A stretch of DNA of 64,000 nucleotides, from NCBI RefSeq assembly GCF_025371035.1, contig NZ_JANZXB010000014.1, positions 1 through 64,000 of the forward strand, given 5' to 3'. The stretch comes from Sphingomonas sp. LC-1. Lineage in GTDB: Bacteria; Pseudomonadota; Alphaproteobacteria; Sphingomonadales; Sphingomonadaceae. A program made the translations under genes and the position numbers. Below the pieces are notes generated by a model. That model made no database searches and had not been told where the DNA came from. It saw nothing but the letters and a program-made list of their open reading frames with translations. How positions within the stretch are numbered: position 1 is the first letter of the stretch; every line of letters begins with the position of its first letter. This document shows positions 45,511 through 55,435 of this stretch, piece by piece.

Positions 45511-46490
45511 GCCCAGCCCTCCAGCTTGCGGGCTCGGCGGGTCAGCACGTCCAGACAGGCCATGCGGACCGCGACGCCCATCGCCACCTGCTCGGTGATC
45601 GCCGATTGCGGGCCGTCCGCCACCTCCGAGTCGATCTCGACGCCCCGGTTCATCGGGCCGGGGTGCATGACCAGCGCACCGGGCTTGGCGCGCTTGAGGC
45701 GTTCAGGCGTAAGGCCGTAGCGCAGGCGATATTCGCGGGTGGAGGGGATATAGCCGCCCGCCATCCGCTCGTTCTGGACGCGCAGCATCATGACCACGTC
45801 CGCATCCTCGATGGCTTCGTCGAAATCGGTGAAGGGGGTGACGAACATGCGCTCGATCCCCTTGGGCATCAGCGTCGAGGGCGCGCAGACCCGCACCTCG
45901 GCCGCCAGCGCGGTCAGCGCGAGGATGTCCGAGCGCGCGACCCGGCTGTGCAATATGTCGCCGCAGATCACGACCTTCTGCCCCGCGACGCCGCCGCGAC
46001 GGCGACGGATGGTCAGCATGTCGAGCAGCGCCTGGGTCGGATGCTCGTGCCGTCCGTCGCCCGCGTTCAGCACCGGGCAGTCGACCTTGTCGGCGATCAG
46101 GCGGACGGCACCGCTCGCCATGTGGCGGATCACGATGACGTCGGCCCGCATCGCATTCAGCGTCATCGCCGTATCGATCAGCGTCTCGCCCTTCTTCACG
46201 CTCGACTGGGCGGCGTGCATGTTGACGACGTCCGCGCCCAGCCGCTTCCCCGCGATCTCGAAGGACAGCAGGGTCCGGGTCGAGTTCTCGAAAAAGGCGT
46301 TGATCTGGGTGAGGCCCGCCAGCCGCGTGTCGGGCGTATCGGTCGCGCCGCGATCGAGCCAATGTTCCGCTTCGTCGAGCAGGAACATGATCTCATGCGG
46401 TTGAAGGCCGTCGATTCCGGTCAGATGCCGGTGCGGGAAAACGGCGCCACCCTGAATGAGCGTGCCGGGGCGATGATCCGAGGTCTGCAT
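45507..46490 (-). CDS. pyrB: Aspartate carbamoyltransferase
   Basis: PyrB (327 aa) makes carbamoyl-aspartate, the second pyrimidine step. Carbamoyl-phosphate motifs are [13 protein letters not shown] and [23 protein letters not shown] and RVQNERM are also conserved. ATG 46490 is chosen, since upstream residues look non-coding. No pyrI regulatory gene is present. The partner is the inactive dihydroorotase downstream. Confidence 0.95.
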   Translation of the reverse strand: MQTSDHRPGTLIQGGAVFPHRHLTGIDGLQPHEIMFLLDEAEHWLDRGATDTPDTRLAGLTQINAFFENSTRTLLSFEIAGKRLGADVVNMHAAQSSVKKGETLIDTAMTLNAMRADVIVIRHMASGAVRLIADKVDCPVLNAGDGRHEHPTQALLDMLTIRRRRGGVAGQKVVICGDILHSRVARSDILALTALAAEVRVCAPSTLMPKGIERMFVTPFTDFDEAIEDADVVMMLRVQNERMAGGYIPSTREYRLRYGLTPERLKRAKPGALVMHPGPMNRGVEIDSEVADGPQSAITEQVAMGVAVRMACLDVLTRRARKLEGWA

Positions 46491-46540
46491 TAAAGCCGCC
46501 GGGTAGCGAGCGGCGGCGCGATGGGCAAGCGGGCAGTTGG

Positions 46541-46568
46541 CCCCGGCCCCGATAATCCGGGGCCGGGG
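46541..46568 (-). terminator. Strong GC hairpin after the TonB-dependent receptor
   Basis: CCCCGGCCCCG and CGGGGCCGGGG form a perfect 11-bp stem with a six-base loop between the receptor stop and the pyrB start. No T-run is seen, so it may stabilise RNA or terminate inefficiently. Confidence 0.45.
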
Positions 46569-46582
46569 CGGGACCATCGGCG

Positions 46583-48952
46583 TCAGAACGCGCCCGACAG
46601 GGTGATGAAGCCCATGCGCGGCGGCTGGGCATAGCTGTTCCAGGTCTTGGACGCGGCACCCACGACCAGTTCGTAAATGCCCTTGCGGTTGGTCACGTTG
46701 GTGACGTTGACCGACAATTTCAGGTCCTTGACGCCGAACCCGTCGATCTGCGGCAGCGTATAGCTCGCCTGAAGGTTCAGCAGATAGCGCCCGCCGATTC
46801 CCTGATCGTTGGTATAGGTCGCGAAGCGCGGGCCGACATAGTCGCCGATCGCCTGGATCTCGAACGGGCCGTCATTGATCGTGACCACCGTCTTGTTCAG
46901 CCACTTGGCGGTGTTGGGCACATATTTGCCCGCGGTCAGGATGGTGTTGGTCCCGCTGACATAATTGTCGCGATATTTCGAGCTGTTGTACGACAGCGCG
47001 TTGTAGACTGACAGGTGCGGACCGAAGCGCAGCGTGGCGGCGGCGTCGACACCGTTGGTCCGGACCCGACCGACATTCTGCAGGATCGACACGCCGCCGA
47101 TGACCGAGGCGATGACCGGCGTCGCGCTGATCTGAAGCAGGCGATTGTCGAAATCGACATGATAGGCGCTCACCTGACCCTCGATCGCGGTCAGCGGGCC
47201 GAGATCGAGCGCATGGCGCGAGCGCAGGCCCGCTTCATAGGTCCAGGAGGTTTCGGGCGAGGTGTTCGCCTTGATCTGCTCGAACGCCTGCTGGCTGCCC
47301 ACCGCGAAGGGCGACAGGCCCGCCGCGACCGAGGCCTGGAACTGGCGGACATTCTTCTGGATATGGCCGAACAGCTGGTCGTTGGTGGTGATGTCCCAGA
47401 TCGCGCCGATGGCAGGCAGGAACCACTTCCTCGTGTTCAGCCGCCCCTCGGGATAGCCGGTCGAGGTACCGGGCAGCGCGCCGGGCAACGGCTGGGTCGG
47501 TACGCGGCCATCGGCGAATTGCAGGCTGGACTTGAAACCCGCCTCGATCGTCACCGTCGGGGTGACGTGCCAGCGATCCTGGATATGCGTCTGGATCAGG
47601 TCGTACTTCGTGATCGCGGCATATTGGGTCAGGCGGCGCTTGGCGGGATCGGCCCATTCATAGGGCGAGGGCGGGTTGTCGATGGGGGCCGCATACCAGC
47701 GGCGGAAGATGGTGTTGCGGTTATGCTCATACCATCCGCCCAATTCGATCTCGTGATCGCCCGCCCGGATCGCCAGCGTCGAGATCGCGCCCTTGCGGTC
47801 GATGCCATATTCGGTGGTGCGCAGCGCATAGCCCGATCCGCCGAAGACCTGCTTCAGATTCTGTCCGGGATAATAGATGCGGAACAGGCCGGGCAGGCCC
47901 GCCGCGGCGATCGGGCCGGTGATCTGCCCCTGGCCTTCGTCATGATGATAATAGACCTGATTGGTCCATGTCACCGCATCCCCGAAGCGGTGTTCGTACT
48001 TGATATAGCCCAGATAGTCGGTGCGCTGCGCATCGCCGAAATAGTTCATGTAATTGTTGGGATTGTTCGACGGCGGCGCGCCGTTGGCGTCGACATAGGC
48101 GAGCGCGGCCTGCCAGTTCGGATAGAGCAGCGAGCGGTAATAGGGCTCGATCCCGCCCGCATTGTGCGCGACCGAATCCTGATTGGGCTCGGCCTTATCG
48201 GAAATATTGAAATAGCCGGTCAGCGTACCGTTCTCGCCCTTGTGAACGAACTTGGCATTGCCCTGCCACCCGCCCTGCTTGGCATTGAATTCCCAGGCGC
48301 GTGCCTTTTGCCGGACGACCGAGAGGTATCCGCTATTCGTGCCGCCCAGCCCCTCTACCTCGCCGCTGTCGATGCGCAGGAAGGTACGGCTGGCGTCGTA
48401 GCTGCCCAGCGTCTGGGCGAAGCGCACGCCCATGGTCGCGGTCGGATTGCTCGAATAGGTCTCGATCCCGCCGCCCAAATTGCTGGCCGACGCGGTGCCC
48501 AGATCGGCGGCGCCTGCGGTCAGGCGGACGCGCGCGACGTTTTCGGAAATGACCGCGCGCTGCGGGCTCAGGCCGTTGTAATTCCCATAGGACTGGTCGC
48601 CCAGCGGCACGCCATCGAGCGTGAAGCCCAGCTGGTTCTGGTTGAAGCCATGGACGAACAGCGCGATATTCTGTTCGTTATTGCCCCAGGGATCGGCCGT
48701 CTCGAACTGCACGCCGGGCAGCGTCTGGATCGCCTTTACCGGGTTGGCGCCGGGCAGCACCTTCTGGATCTCCGCCGCGCCCAGCTCCACCGAGGAACGG
48801 GTGGTGCGGGTCGCAGTGACGACGATCTGGTCGCCATTGGTCGCAGCGTCGGGCGACGGCGAATCGGACTGCTGCTGCGCCCAGGCGGGCATGGCGATGA
48901 CGGCGGCGCCGATCATCAGCATCGAACGGGAAAGAACGGAAAAACGCTGCAC
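46583..48952 (-). CDS. TonB-dependent outer-membrane receptor
   Basis: The 789-residue receptor has a signal peptide ([15 protein letters not shown]), a TonB-box-like segment (QIVVTATR), a plug domain ([20 protein letters not shown]... [10 protein letters not shown]... [18 protein letters not shown]) and a 22-strand-type barrel ending [10 protein letters not shown] with terminal Phe. GTG 48952 is preceded by a GGGGGG site and gives a clean signal peptide, better than the 49033 frame start. The ligand is unknown; no sugar or siderophore genes adjoin. Confidence 0.92.
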   Translation of the reverse strand: MQRFSVLSRSMLMIGAAVIAMPAWAQQQSDSPSPDAATNGDQIVVTATRTTRSSVELGAAEIQKVLPGANPVKAIQTLPGVQFETADPWGNNEQNIALFVHGFNQNQLGFTLDGVPLGDQSYGNYNGLSPQRAVISENVARVRLTAGAADLGTASASNLGGGIETYSSNPTATMGVRFAQTLGSYDASRTFLRIDSGEVEGLGGTNSGYLSVVRQKARAWEFNAKQGGWQGNAKFVHKGENGTLTGYFNISDKAEPNQDSVAHNAGGIEPYYRSLLYPNWQAALAYVDANGAPPSNNPNNYMNYFGDAQRTDYLGYIKYEHRFGDAVTWTNQVYYHHDEGQGQITGPIAAAGLPGLFRIYYPGQNLKQVFGGSGYALRTTEYGIDRKGAISTLAIRAGDHEIELGGWYEHNRNTIFRRWYAAPIDNPPSPYEWADPAKRRLTQYAAITKYDLIQTHIQDRWHVTPTVTIEAGFKSSLQFADGRVPTQPLPGALPGTSTGYPEGRLNTRKWFLPAIGAIWDITTNDQLFGHIQKNVRQFQASVAAGLSPFAVGSQQAFEQIKANTSPETSWTYEAGLRSRHALDLGPLTAIEGQVSAYHVDFDNRLLQISATPVIASVIGGVSILQNVGRVRTNGVDAAATLRFGPHLSVYNALSYNSSKYRDNYVSGTNTILTAGKYVPNTAKWLNKTVVTINDGPFEIQAIGDYVGPRFATYTNDQGIGGRYLLNLQASYTLPQIDGFGVKDLKLSVNVTNVTNRKGIYELVVGAASKTWNSYAQPPRMGFITLSGAF

Positions 48953-49133
48953 GGCTAGGCCCCCCAAAGGCTTCGAAAGAAGCGGCGCAGCTACGGGGCT
49001 CCCGTGACGGGTTAACGACTGCTTAAAGACCAATATATGACATTTTTGCCGAAACTGGTCGTTTTGCGGTCAGCGGTCTGTCCCTTGTTCAGGGGTAATC
49101 TTTCCTCCCCTTCCAGGGGGAAGAAGGCATGGA

Positions 49134-49598
49134 TTACGCCATCACCAGTGCATCGATCGCCGCTTGCAGGATATGCGCGGCGGCGAGGTTGTCGATCCGC
49201 TCGGCGCGCTTGGCGCGGCTCATATCCTGTTCGATCATCGTCCGCTCGACCGCGACCGTCGACCAGCGTTCGTCCCACAGCAGGATGGGGCCAAGGTCGG
49301 CGCAGTTGCGGGCAAAGGCGCGGGTCGATTGCGAGCGTGGACTCTCCGACCCATCGAGGTTCAGTGGCAGGCCGATGACAAGGCCCGTCACTCCCTGTTG
49401 CGCGATCATCGCGATCAGCTGTTCCTTGTCCTTGGTGAACTTGGTCCGGCGGACCAGGGTGGCGGGGCTGGCGAAGCTCCATCCGGCATCGCACAAGGCG
49501 GTTCCGATCGTCTTGGTGCCGACGTCCAGCCCGATCAGCCGCCCGCCCGAGGGGAGGGCGGCACGGAATTCGCTACGGTCGGTGGTGATCAGGCTCAT
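49134..49598 (-). CDS. ruvX: Putative Holliday junction resolvase YqgF (RuvX)
   Basis: The 154-residue RNase H-fold protein has [15 protein letters not shown] (first Asp), [13 protein letters not shown] and [13 protein letters not shown] (Glu/Asp cluster). YqgF processes 16S rRNA ends and may resolve junctions. Its start overlaps the DUF3089 stop by four bases. Confidence 0.95.
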   Translation of the reverse strand: MSLITTDRSEFRAALPSGGRLIGLDVGTKTIGTALCDAGWSFASPATLVRRTKFTKDKEQLIAMIAQQGVTGLVIGLPLNLDGSESPRSQSTRAFARNCADLGPILLWDERWSTVAVERTMIEQDMSRAKRAERIDNLAAAHILQAAIDALVMA

Positions 49599-50701
49599 CG
49601 AAAGGCTTTCAAACGGCGCTCCGCATCGGCGCGGACATTCGCCCAGAACAGGCTATAGTCATAGACGTGGTAATTGTTGCCCGGCAGCACATAGGGGCCG
49701 ACATTGGGCCCTTCGCCGATGGTCAGGATGCCGCGTCCCTCGCATTTGGCGGGTACACGGCCCGCGATGATGTCGGCGGTCTTGAGGTCGGAGGAGGGGA
49801 AGAGAGTCCCCAGATTCGCGGTGGCGGGAGCCTCCGCGCCCGACGTGCCGGTCAGTGGATTGGTACACAGCATCGCGCTGTCCTTGCGCGGTGCGCCGGT
49901 ATAGCCGTTCGTCCTGTCGAACACGTCGAGGATCAGCGACGGGTCGGCGGGCTGTCCGAAACTCTGCCAGCTCAGGATGCAACCGGTCTGGTCCGCGCGC
50001 TCGCAGGCGGGAAGGCCCATGGCGGGCAGGTCGGCGGTCAGCGAGATCGGCCAGCCCACGACATAGGCTGCGACGATCCGCCGCTTGAGCGCAGGATTCT
50101 GGGCCACCCGGTCGGTCAGCAGGCGCGACAGGTGCAGCGCACCCTGGCTATGTCCTGCCAGGATCAGGGGGCGCTTGGGATCGACCTGCGCCAGAAAGGC
50201 GGTGAAGGCGGCGTCCACGTCCCGGTAAGCGAGGCCGAGCGCGCGTTCGGCATCCTGGACGCTAGTCAGAAACGCCCCGAAGGTCGCCTGTCGATAGCGC
50301 GGGGCCCAGATGTCGCCCGCCGCATTGAACGCGCTGGCCTGTCCACGCAGGAACAGTTCGGCGCGGGCGTTGGTCTCCGGATCGTCGATCGGCGCGTTCC
50401 AGTGCGACTTGTTGATGTAAGACGTGGGGTGGATGAAGAAGATGGCGGCCCCGGTGCCGGGGCGACCGGGCTCATAGCCTGCCGGAACCCAGGATGCGGG
50501 ATTGTTGGCGATGTCGGGCCGCGCCAGCCACAGGACCTTGCGCTCGTACAGATCGGCCGGGGGCGCCGCCTGAGCCTTGAACGATTCGGACGGGACCGTC
50601 GACCAGCGGAGCAGCTGATTGCCGAACAGCCGATAGGCGAAGGCGGCCGCGATCGTCAGCACGATGAGCGCCGCCACGACATAAAGGAATTTCCGCGCCA
50701 A
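49595..50701 (-). CDS. DUF3089 family alpha/beta hydrolase
   Basis: The protein (368 aa) has an N-terminal anchor ([19 protein letters not shown]) and a hydrolase domain with the nucleophile elbow [13 protein letters not shown]. The DUF3089 block [20 protein letters not shown] and the later [16 protein letters not shown] are typical. Substrate unknown. The TTG start at 50701 has GGAG at seven bases; a longer frame from TTG 50746 lacks one. Confidence 0.82.
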   Translation of the reverse strand: MARKFLYVVAALIVLTIAAAFAYRLFGNQLLRWSTVPSESFKAQAAPPADLYERKVLWLARPDIANNPASWVPAGYEPGRPGTGAAIFFIHPTSYINKSHWNAPIDDPETNARAELFLRGQASAFNAAGDIWAPRYRQATFGAFLTSVQDAERALGLAYRDVDAAFTAFLAQVDPKRPLILAGHSQGALHLSRLLTDRVAQNPALKRRIVAAYVVGWPISLTADLPAMGLPACERADQTGCILSWQSFGQPADPSLILDVFDRTNGYTGAPRKDSAMLCTNPLTGTSGAEAPATANLGTLFPSSDLKTADIIAGRVPAKCEGRGILTIGEGPNVGPYVLPGNNYHVYDYSLFWANVRADAERRLKAFR

Positions 50702-50839
50702 ATCGTCACTCCGTTGTGCGGTGCAGCAAAACTGGACGGCCTGCAATTGCTATCCATGATGCCCCACTTGTCCCCGTTGCAATCGCCGAGACGGCAAAAG
50801 CGTTGCGCGAAGCCGCGCGGCGATGCTAGCCGCAAGTCC

Positions 50840-51127
50840 ATGTCCGTAGATACCGCAACCGTGAAGAAGATCGCGAGCCTAGCCCGCATCGCGATCACCG
50901 AGGAGGACGCGACGCGCCTCGCCCCCGAGCTTGGGAACATCCTGGGCTGGATCGAGCAACTGGGTGAGGTCGACACCCAAGGGGTCGAGCCGATGACCGC
51001 GGTGATCCCGAACCAGCTTCGCCTGCGCGACGACGTCGTCAATGACGGCGGCATCCGCGACCTCCTCATGCAGAATGCGCCGCAGGCCGAACATGGCTTC
51101 TTCACGGTGCCCAAGGTGATCGAATAA
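50840..51127 (+). CDS. gatC: Aspartyl/glutamyl-tRNA(Asn/Gln) amidotransferase subunit C
   Basis: GatC (95 aa) wraps the GatA-GatB interface in the amidotransferase that converts Glu-tRNA-Gln to Gln-tRNA-Gln. [28 protein letters not shown] and the terminal FFTVPKVIE are the family pattern. ATG 50840 has a weak ribosome site. The stop TAA shares one base with the gatA ATG. Confidence 0.95.
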   Translation: MSVDTATVKKIASLARIAITEEDATRLAPELGNILGWIEQLGEVDTQGVEPMTAVIPNQLRLRDDVVNDGGIRDLLMQNAPQAEHGFFTVPKVIE

Positions 51128-52608
51128 TGACTGATCTCACCACACTCGGCATCGCCGCCATCCGCGACGGCGTGCGTGACGGCCAGTTCAAGGCGCGCGA
51201 AGTCGCCGAGGCTTTCAACGCCAAGGTTGCGGGCGCGCGGGCGCTCAACGCCTTCCTGGTCGAAACCCCCGATCACGCGCTTGCCGCCGCCGATGCGGCC
51301 GATGCGGCGCGCGCGGCAGGCGAGACGCTCAAGCCGCTGGCAGGCGTGCCGATCGGCATGAAGGACCTGTTCGCGACCAAGGGCGTCGCGACCACCGCCG
51401 CCAGCAAGATCCTGGAAGGCTTCGTGCCGCCGTACGAGTCGACGGTTTCGCAGAATCTGTGGAACGCCGGTGCGGGTATGCTCGGCAAGCTGAACCTCGA
51501 CCAGTTCGCCATGGGCTCGTCCAACGAGACCAGCGCGTTCGGCAATGTCGTCTCGCCCTGGCGTCGCCCGAACGACACCGCCGCGCTCGCCCCCGGCGGG
51601 TCGTCGGGCGGGTCGTCGACGGCGGTGTCCGCTGGCCTCGCACCCGGCGCGACCGGCACCGACACCGGCGGATCGATCCGCCAGCCCGCCGCCTTCACCG
51701 GCATTTCGGGCATCAAGCCGACCTATGGCCGCTGCTCGCGCTGGGGCACGATCGCCTTCGCCTCCTCGCTCGACCAGGCGGGCCCCATGGCGCGCGACGT
51801 GCGCGACTGCGCGATCATGCTGGAGGCGATGGCGGGCTTCGACGCCAAGGACGCGACCTCGCTGAAGCTCGACGTGCCGAATTGGGAAGCCGCGCTGTCG
51901 GCGGACCTCAAGGGCAAGAAGGTCGGCGTGCCGAAGGAATATCGCGTCGACGGCATGCCCGCCGAGATCGAGGCGCTGTGGCAGCAGGGCATCGACTGGC
52001 TGCGCGATGCGGGGGCGGAGATCGTCGAGGTCTCGCTGCCGCACACCAAATACGCGCTGCCCGCTTACTATATCATCGCGCCGGCCGAGGCGTCGTCCAA
52101 CCTCGCCCGCTATGACGGCGTGCGCTATGGCCTGCGCGACCTTCCCGAAGGGGCGGGGTTGCAGGACATGTACGCCGCGACCCGCGCCGCCGGTTTCGGC
52201 GACGAGGTCAAGCGCCGCATCCTGATCGGCACCTATGTCCTGTCGGCGGGCTTCTACGATGCCTACTATACGCAGGCGCAGAAGGTGCGCACGCTGATCG
52301 CGCGCGATTTCGAGCGGGCGTTCGAGCAATGCGACGTGCTCCTCACTCCGACCGCGCCGTCCGCGGCGTTCGCGCTGGGCGAAAAGCAGGCCGATCCGCT
52401 GGCCATGTACCTCAACGACGTGTTCACGGTGCCCGCCTCGCTGGCGGGGCTGCCCGCCATGTCGGTGCCGGGCGGTCTGGACAAGGACGGGTTGCCGCTC
52501 GGCCTCCAGATCATCGGCAAGCCGCTGGACGAGCAAGGCGTGCTGAACGCCGGGCTGGCCATCGAACAGCGCGCGGGCTTCACCGCCCGTCCGCAGGCCT
52601 GGTGGTAA
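51127..52608 (+). CDS. gatA: Aspartyl/glutamyl-tRNA(Asn/Gln) amidotransferase subunit A
   Basis: GatA (493 aa) is the amidase that frees ammonia from Gln. The Ser-cisSer-Lys triad is conserved: [14 protein letters not shown] (Lys), and [33 protein letters not shown] (cis-Ser and Ser). It begins on the last base of gatC. A small membrane protein gene overlaps its 3' end. Confidence 0.97.
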   Translation: MTDLTTLGIAAIRDGVRDGQFKAREVAEAFNAKVAGARALNAFLVETPDHALAAADAADAARAAGETLKPLAGVPIGMKDLFATKGVATTAASKILEGFVPPYESTVSQNLWNAGAGMLGKLNLDQFAMGSSNETSAFGNVVSPWRRPNDTAALAPGGSSGGSSTAVSAGLAPGATGTDTGGSIRQPAAFTGISGIKPTYGRCSRWGTIAFASSLDQAGPMARDVRDCAIMLEAMAGFDAKDATSLKLDVPNWEAALSADLKGKKVGVPKEYRVDGMPAEIEALWQQGIDWLRDAGAEIVEVSLPHTKYALPAYYIIAPAEASSNLARYDGVRYGLRDLPEGAGLQDMYAATRAAGFGDEVKRRILIGTYVLSAGFYDAYYTQAQKVRTLIARDFERAFEQCDVLLTPTAPSAAFALGEKQADPLAMYLNDVFTVPASLAGLPAMSVPGGLDKDGLPLGLQIIGKPLDEQGVLNAGLAIEQRAGFTARPQAWW

Positions 52609-53018
52609 GCGACCGCGCCTTCACGGCCCGCAACATCGCGGTGTTGCGGGAAGCACAGGGCGCCCTGAACGTCGCGTTCGGGGCGATCCTCAGCGCCTAT
52701 GTTGGCGTGTCGCTGACCAACATCGACAACCACCCCTTCAACCACCACATGCTGGCGCGGTTCTTCCTTGGGGTGGCGGGCTTCATCCTGTGCCTGTGCG
52801 TGGGCAACAGCGTGATCCTGCGCGGTGAGTTTCGGCTGGGCATCGCGTTTTTGATGCTGGGCGCGGGGGCGGCCTATATGGGGTTGATGGAGGCGCGGCA
52901 TCTCGGCTTCGAGACCGCGATCCTGCGCATCCTGTCGACCTGCTGGATCGTCGCCCTGCTGGGCAGCAACGCCGTCCTGACGGCGATCAACTATCTTCAT
53001 CATCGAGATCGAACATGA
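52602..53018 (+). CDS. Four-helix small membrane protein inside the gat operon
   Basis: The 138-residue protein starts at a GTG overlapping the gatA stop. It has about four hydrophobic segments ([65 protein letters not shown]). Its stop overlaps the gatB start by four bases. No conserved family is recognised and no link to tRNA amidation is known. Position between coupled genes implies co-translation. Confidence 0.78.
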   Translation: MVSDRAFTARNIAVLREAQGALNVAFGAILSAYVGVSLTNIDNHPFNHHMLARFFLGVAGFILCLCVGNSVILRGEFRLGIAFLMLGAGAAYMGLMEARHLGFETAILRILSTCWIVALLGSNAVLTAINYLHHRDRT

Positions 53019-54496
53019 GCGAATATCGCATCCAGGGCGCGAGCGGAGAATGGGAGGTCGTGATCGGCCTGGAAGTCCATGCCCAGGTCACCTCCAACGC
53101 CAAGCTGTTCTCCGGCGCGGCGACCGCGTTCGGCGCGGAGCCCAATACCCAGGTCTCGCTGGTCGATGCCGCGATGCCCGGCATGCTGCCCGTGCCCAAT
53201 ATGGAGTGCATCCGTCAGGCGGTGCGCACCGGCATGGCGATCGATGCGCAGATCAACAAATGGTCGCGCTTCGACCGGAAGAATTACTTCTACGCCGATC
53301 TGCCGCAGGGCTATCAGATCAGCCAGCTCTACCACCCGCTGGTGGGAGAGGGCGCGATCGAGATCAGCCTGGACGAGAAGAACCCCGACGGCCCGACCAA
53401 GTCGATCGGCGTCGAGCGCATCCATGTCGAGCAGGATGCGGGCAAGCTGATGCACGACCAGCATCCGACGCGCTCCTATGTCGACCTCAACCGCTCGGGC
53501 GTGGCGCTGATGGAGATCGTCAGCCGCCCCGACATGCGTTCGCCCGCCGAAGCAGGGGCATATCTGCGCAAGCTGCGCGCGATCCTGCGGTACGTGGGTA
53601 GCTGCGACGGCAATATGGAAGAGGGCTCGATGCGCGCCGACGTGAACGTGTCGGTCCGCAAAGTGGGCGACGAGTTCGGCACGCGTACCGAGACGAAGAA
53701 CGTCAACTCGGTCCGCTTCGTCATGGCCGCGATCGAATATGAGGCGAAGCGCCAGGTCGCGGTGCTGGAGGATGGCGGTAAGATCGTCCAGGAAACCCGT
53801 CTGTTTAACGTTGAGAGCGGCACGACGCGCTCGATGCGGTCGAAGGAAGATGCGCATGATTACCGCTACTTCCCCGATCCAGACCTGCTGCCGCTGGAGC
53901 TGGCCGACGCGTTCGTCGAGGAATGCCGCGCCAGCCTGCCCGAACTGCCCGACGCCAAGCGTCGCCGTTACGAGGCGCTGGGCCTGACCCCGTATAATGC
54001 GGGCGTGCTGACCGCCGAGGTCGAGACGGCGCGCTGGTTCGACGGGCTGCTGGAGGCGCTGGAAGGCACGAGCGCCAAGCCCGCACAGGCGGCCAACTGG
54101 GTCGCGGCCGAACTATTCGGTGCGCTGAACCGGCTGGGCAAGGACATCACCGAAAGCCCGGTCTCGCCTGCGCAGGCTGCCGAACTGCTGGCGCTGGTCG
54201 CCGACGGTACGCTGTCGGGCAGCCTGTCCAAGCAGGTGTTCGAGATCATGCTGGAGACGGGTGACGGTCCCTCGAAGATCGTTGAGGAGCGGGGCCTCAA
54301 GCAGACCAGCGACACCGGCGCGATCGAGGCGGTGATCGCCGAGGTTCTGGAAAAGAACCCCAACCAGCTGGGTCAGTATCGCGCGGGCAAGGAGGCGCTG
54401 TTCGGCTTCTTCGTCGGTCAGACGATGAAGGCGATGGGCGGCAAGGCCAACCCGGCGGTGGTCAACGACTTGCTGAAGAAGGCGCTGGCGGGGTGA
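53015..54496 (+). CDS. gatB: Aspartyl/glutamyl-tRNA(Asn/Gln) amidotransferase subunit B
   Basis: GatB (493 aa) binds and phosphorylates the misacylated t[23 protein letters not shown], the family opening, and [20 protein letters not shown] are conserved; the C-terminal helical and YqeY-like domains are present. It overlaps the membrane protein stop (ATGA). Family D repeats follow. Confidence 0.97.
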   Translation: MSEYRIQGASGEWEVVIGLEVHAQVTSNAKLFSGAATAFGAEPNTQVSLVDAAMPGMLPVPNMECIRQAVRTGMAIDAQINKWSRFDRKNYFYADLPQGYQISQLYHPLVGEGAIEISLDEKNPDGPTKSIGVERIHVEQDAGKLMHDQHPTRSYVDLNRSGVALMEIVSRPDMRSPAEAGAYLRKLRAILRYVGSCDGNMEEGSMRADVNVSVRKVGDEFGTRTETKNVNSVRFVMAAIEYEAKRQVAVLEDGGKIVQETRLFNVESGTTRSMRSKEDAHDYRYFPDPDLLPLELADAFVEECRASLPELPDAKRRRYEALGLTPYNAGVLTAEVETARWFDGLLEALEGTSAKPAQAANWVAAELFGALNRLGKDITESPVSPAQAAELLALVADGTLSGSLSKQVFEIMLETGDGPSKIVEERGLKQTSDTGAIEAVIAEVLEKNPNQLGQYRAGKEALFGFFVGQTMKAMGGKANPAVVNDLLKKALAG

Positions 54497-54503
54497 TGTA
54501 TTG

Positions 54504-54738
54504 CTCCCCCTCCCGCAAGCGGGAGGGGGCTGGGGGAGGGTTTGGTGTCTCGCAAAGGGCATCGCCTGCGGCTTTCCCTCCCCCATCCCCTCCCGCCTGC
54601 GGGAGGGGCGTGCTTTTGGCGAGCGACATGCGCTGTCGTGAGCTTCGAATCTAGCGAACGGCCTTCGAGAATCTTCTCGCCTTGCCGCAAGCTTCTCCCC
54701 TCCCGCAGGCGGGAGGGGCCGGGGGAGGGCAAGGGTGT
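54504..54738. repeat. Three palindromic units, family D
   Basis: CTCCCGCAAGCGGGAG (near 54510), CTCCCGCCTGCGGGAG (near 54590) and CTCCCGCAGGCGGGAG (near 54700) are GC palindromes, with GGGGGAGGG-type tails, in the 263-base gap after gatB. The middle unit is in the opposite orientation. Confidence 0.7.
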
Positions 54739-54759
54739 CTCACCGAGACTGGCGCCCTG

Positions 54760-55002
54760 CTATTGCGCATCCAAATCCTGGTTCCGCACCACGCCGCCGG
54801 TCCCGCCGACGCCGTCATGCTCGCCGCTGCTGGTAAACGTCACCGGCTCCTCGCCGCCCTCACCACGCTTGACCGCATCGGATCGCGCCTCGACCGCCTG
54901 CTCGATATCGCTCCGCTCGTCCTCGCGCGGCGGGCTGTCAGGGTTGTTCTCCGGCACCTCGGCGGGCGGGCTGTCGGGATGGTTTTCGGGGTTGGTCGCC
55001 AT
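54760..55002 (-). CDS. Small acidic Pro/Asn-rich protein
   Basis: The 80-residue protein starts MATNPENHPDSPPAEVPENN with a repeated (N/H)PDSPP unit, then an acidic helix-prone part (DERSDIEQAVEARSDAVKRGEGG). AGGAAG precedes the ATG. It lies eight bases after a second Pro-rich gene on the same strand. Probably disordered; function unknown. Confidence 0.65.
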   Translation of the reverse strand: MATNPENHPDSPPAEVPENNPDSPPREDERSDIEQAVEARSDAVKRGEGGEEPVTFTSSGEHDGVGGTGGVVRNQDLDAQ

Positions 55003-55010
55003 CGTCTTCC

Positions 55011-55169
55011 TCAAATCTGCGGGGGCTGCTGCGTGCCGGGGTCACCGGGTCCGACGCCGGGGGCGGGCTGGTCGATATCGGGGCCGGGCGGCACGATTTC
55101 GGGCGGGGGCGTATCGGGTTGCGCCGGTTGGGTCGGCTGCGGGCTTTCGGGCGGGGGCTGGGTGGCCAT
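55011..55169 (-). CDS. Very small Pro-rich protein
   Basis: The 52-residue product, MATQPPPESPQPTQPAQPDTP onwards, is over a third Pro and has no hydrophobic core. GGAGAG lies before the ATG. It precedes the acidic Pro-rich gene and shares the MAT(N/Q)P start with it, so the two may be distant duplicates. No function is known. Confidence 0.55.
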   Translation of the reverse strand: MATQPPPESPQPTQPAQPDTPPPEIVPPGPDIDQPAPGVGPGDPGTQQPPQI

Positions 55170-55291
55170 TCTCGCTCTCCAATTCGGACTGGGGAGGGGA
55201 TAAACGCATCGCGACCGCACATGTTGCCTGTTGTCCCTTGCCGAAGCCGCCCATGGTGATATAGACGCGCGCCCATCGGCGGTGTCCTCGT

Positions 55292-55376
55292 GCGGGCGTG
55301 GCGGAACTGGTAGACGCGCTGGATTTAGGTTCCAGTATCGTAAGATGTGGGGGTTCGAGTCCCTTCGCCCGCACCA
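55292..55376 (+). tRNA. tRNA-Leu (anticodon TAG)
   Basis: The acceptor GCGGGCG pairs with CGCCCGC; the anticodon stem CTGGA/TCCAG encloses TTTAGGT with anticodon TAG. The T arm has GGTTCGAGTCC. A long variable arm marks a class II tRNA. CCA is encoded at 55374-55376. It reads CUN-type Leu codons (CUA and wobble). Confidence 0.97.
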
Positions 55377-55435
55377 GTCCCCGGTCAAAACGGGGCGACA
55401 GCCACACGGAATTTCTCCAGATTGAAGGCCTTTAG

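Noticed and set aside
47015-48958. Long open frame antisense to the TonB-dependent receptor (647 aa)
   Set aside because: The receptor on the minus strand has plug and barrel motifs; the other frame has none.
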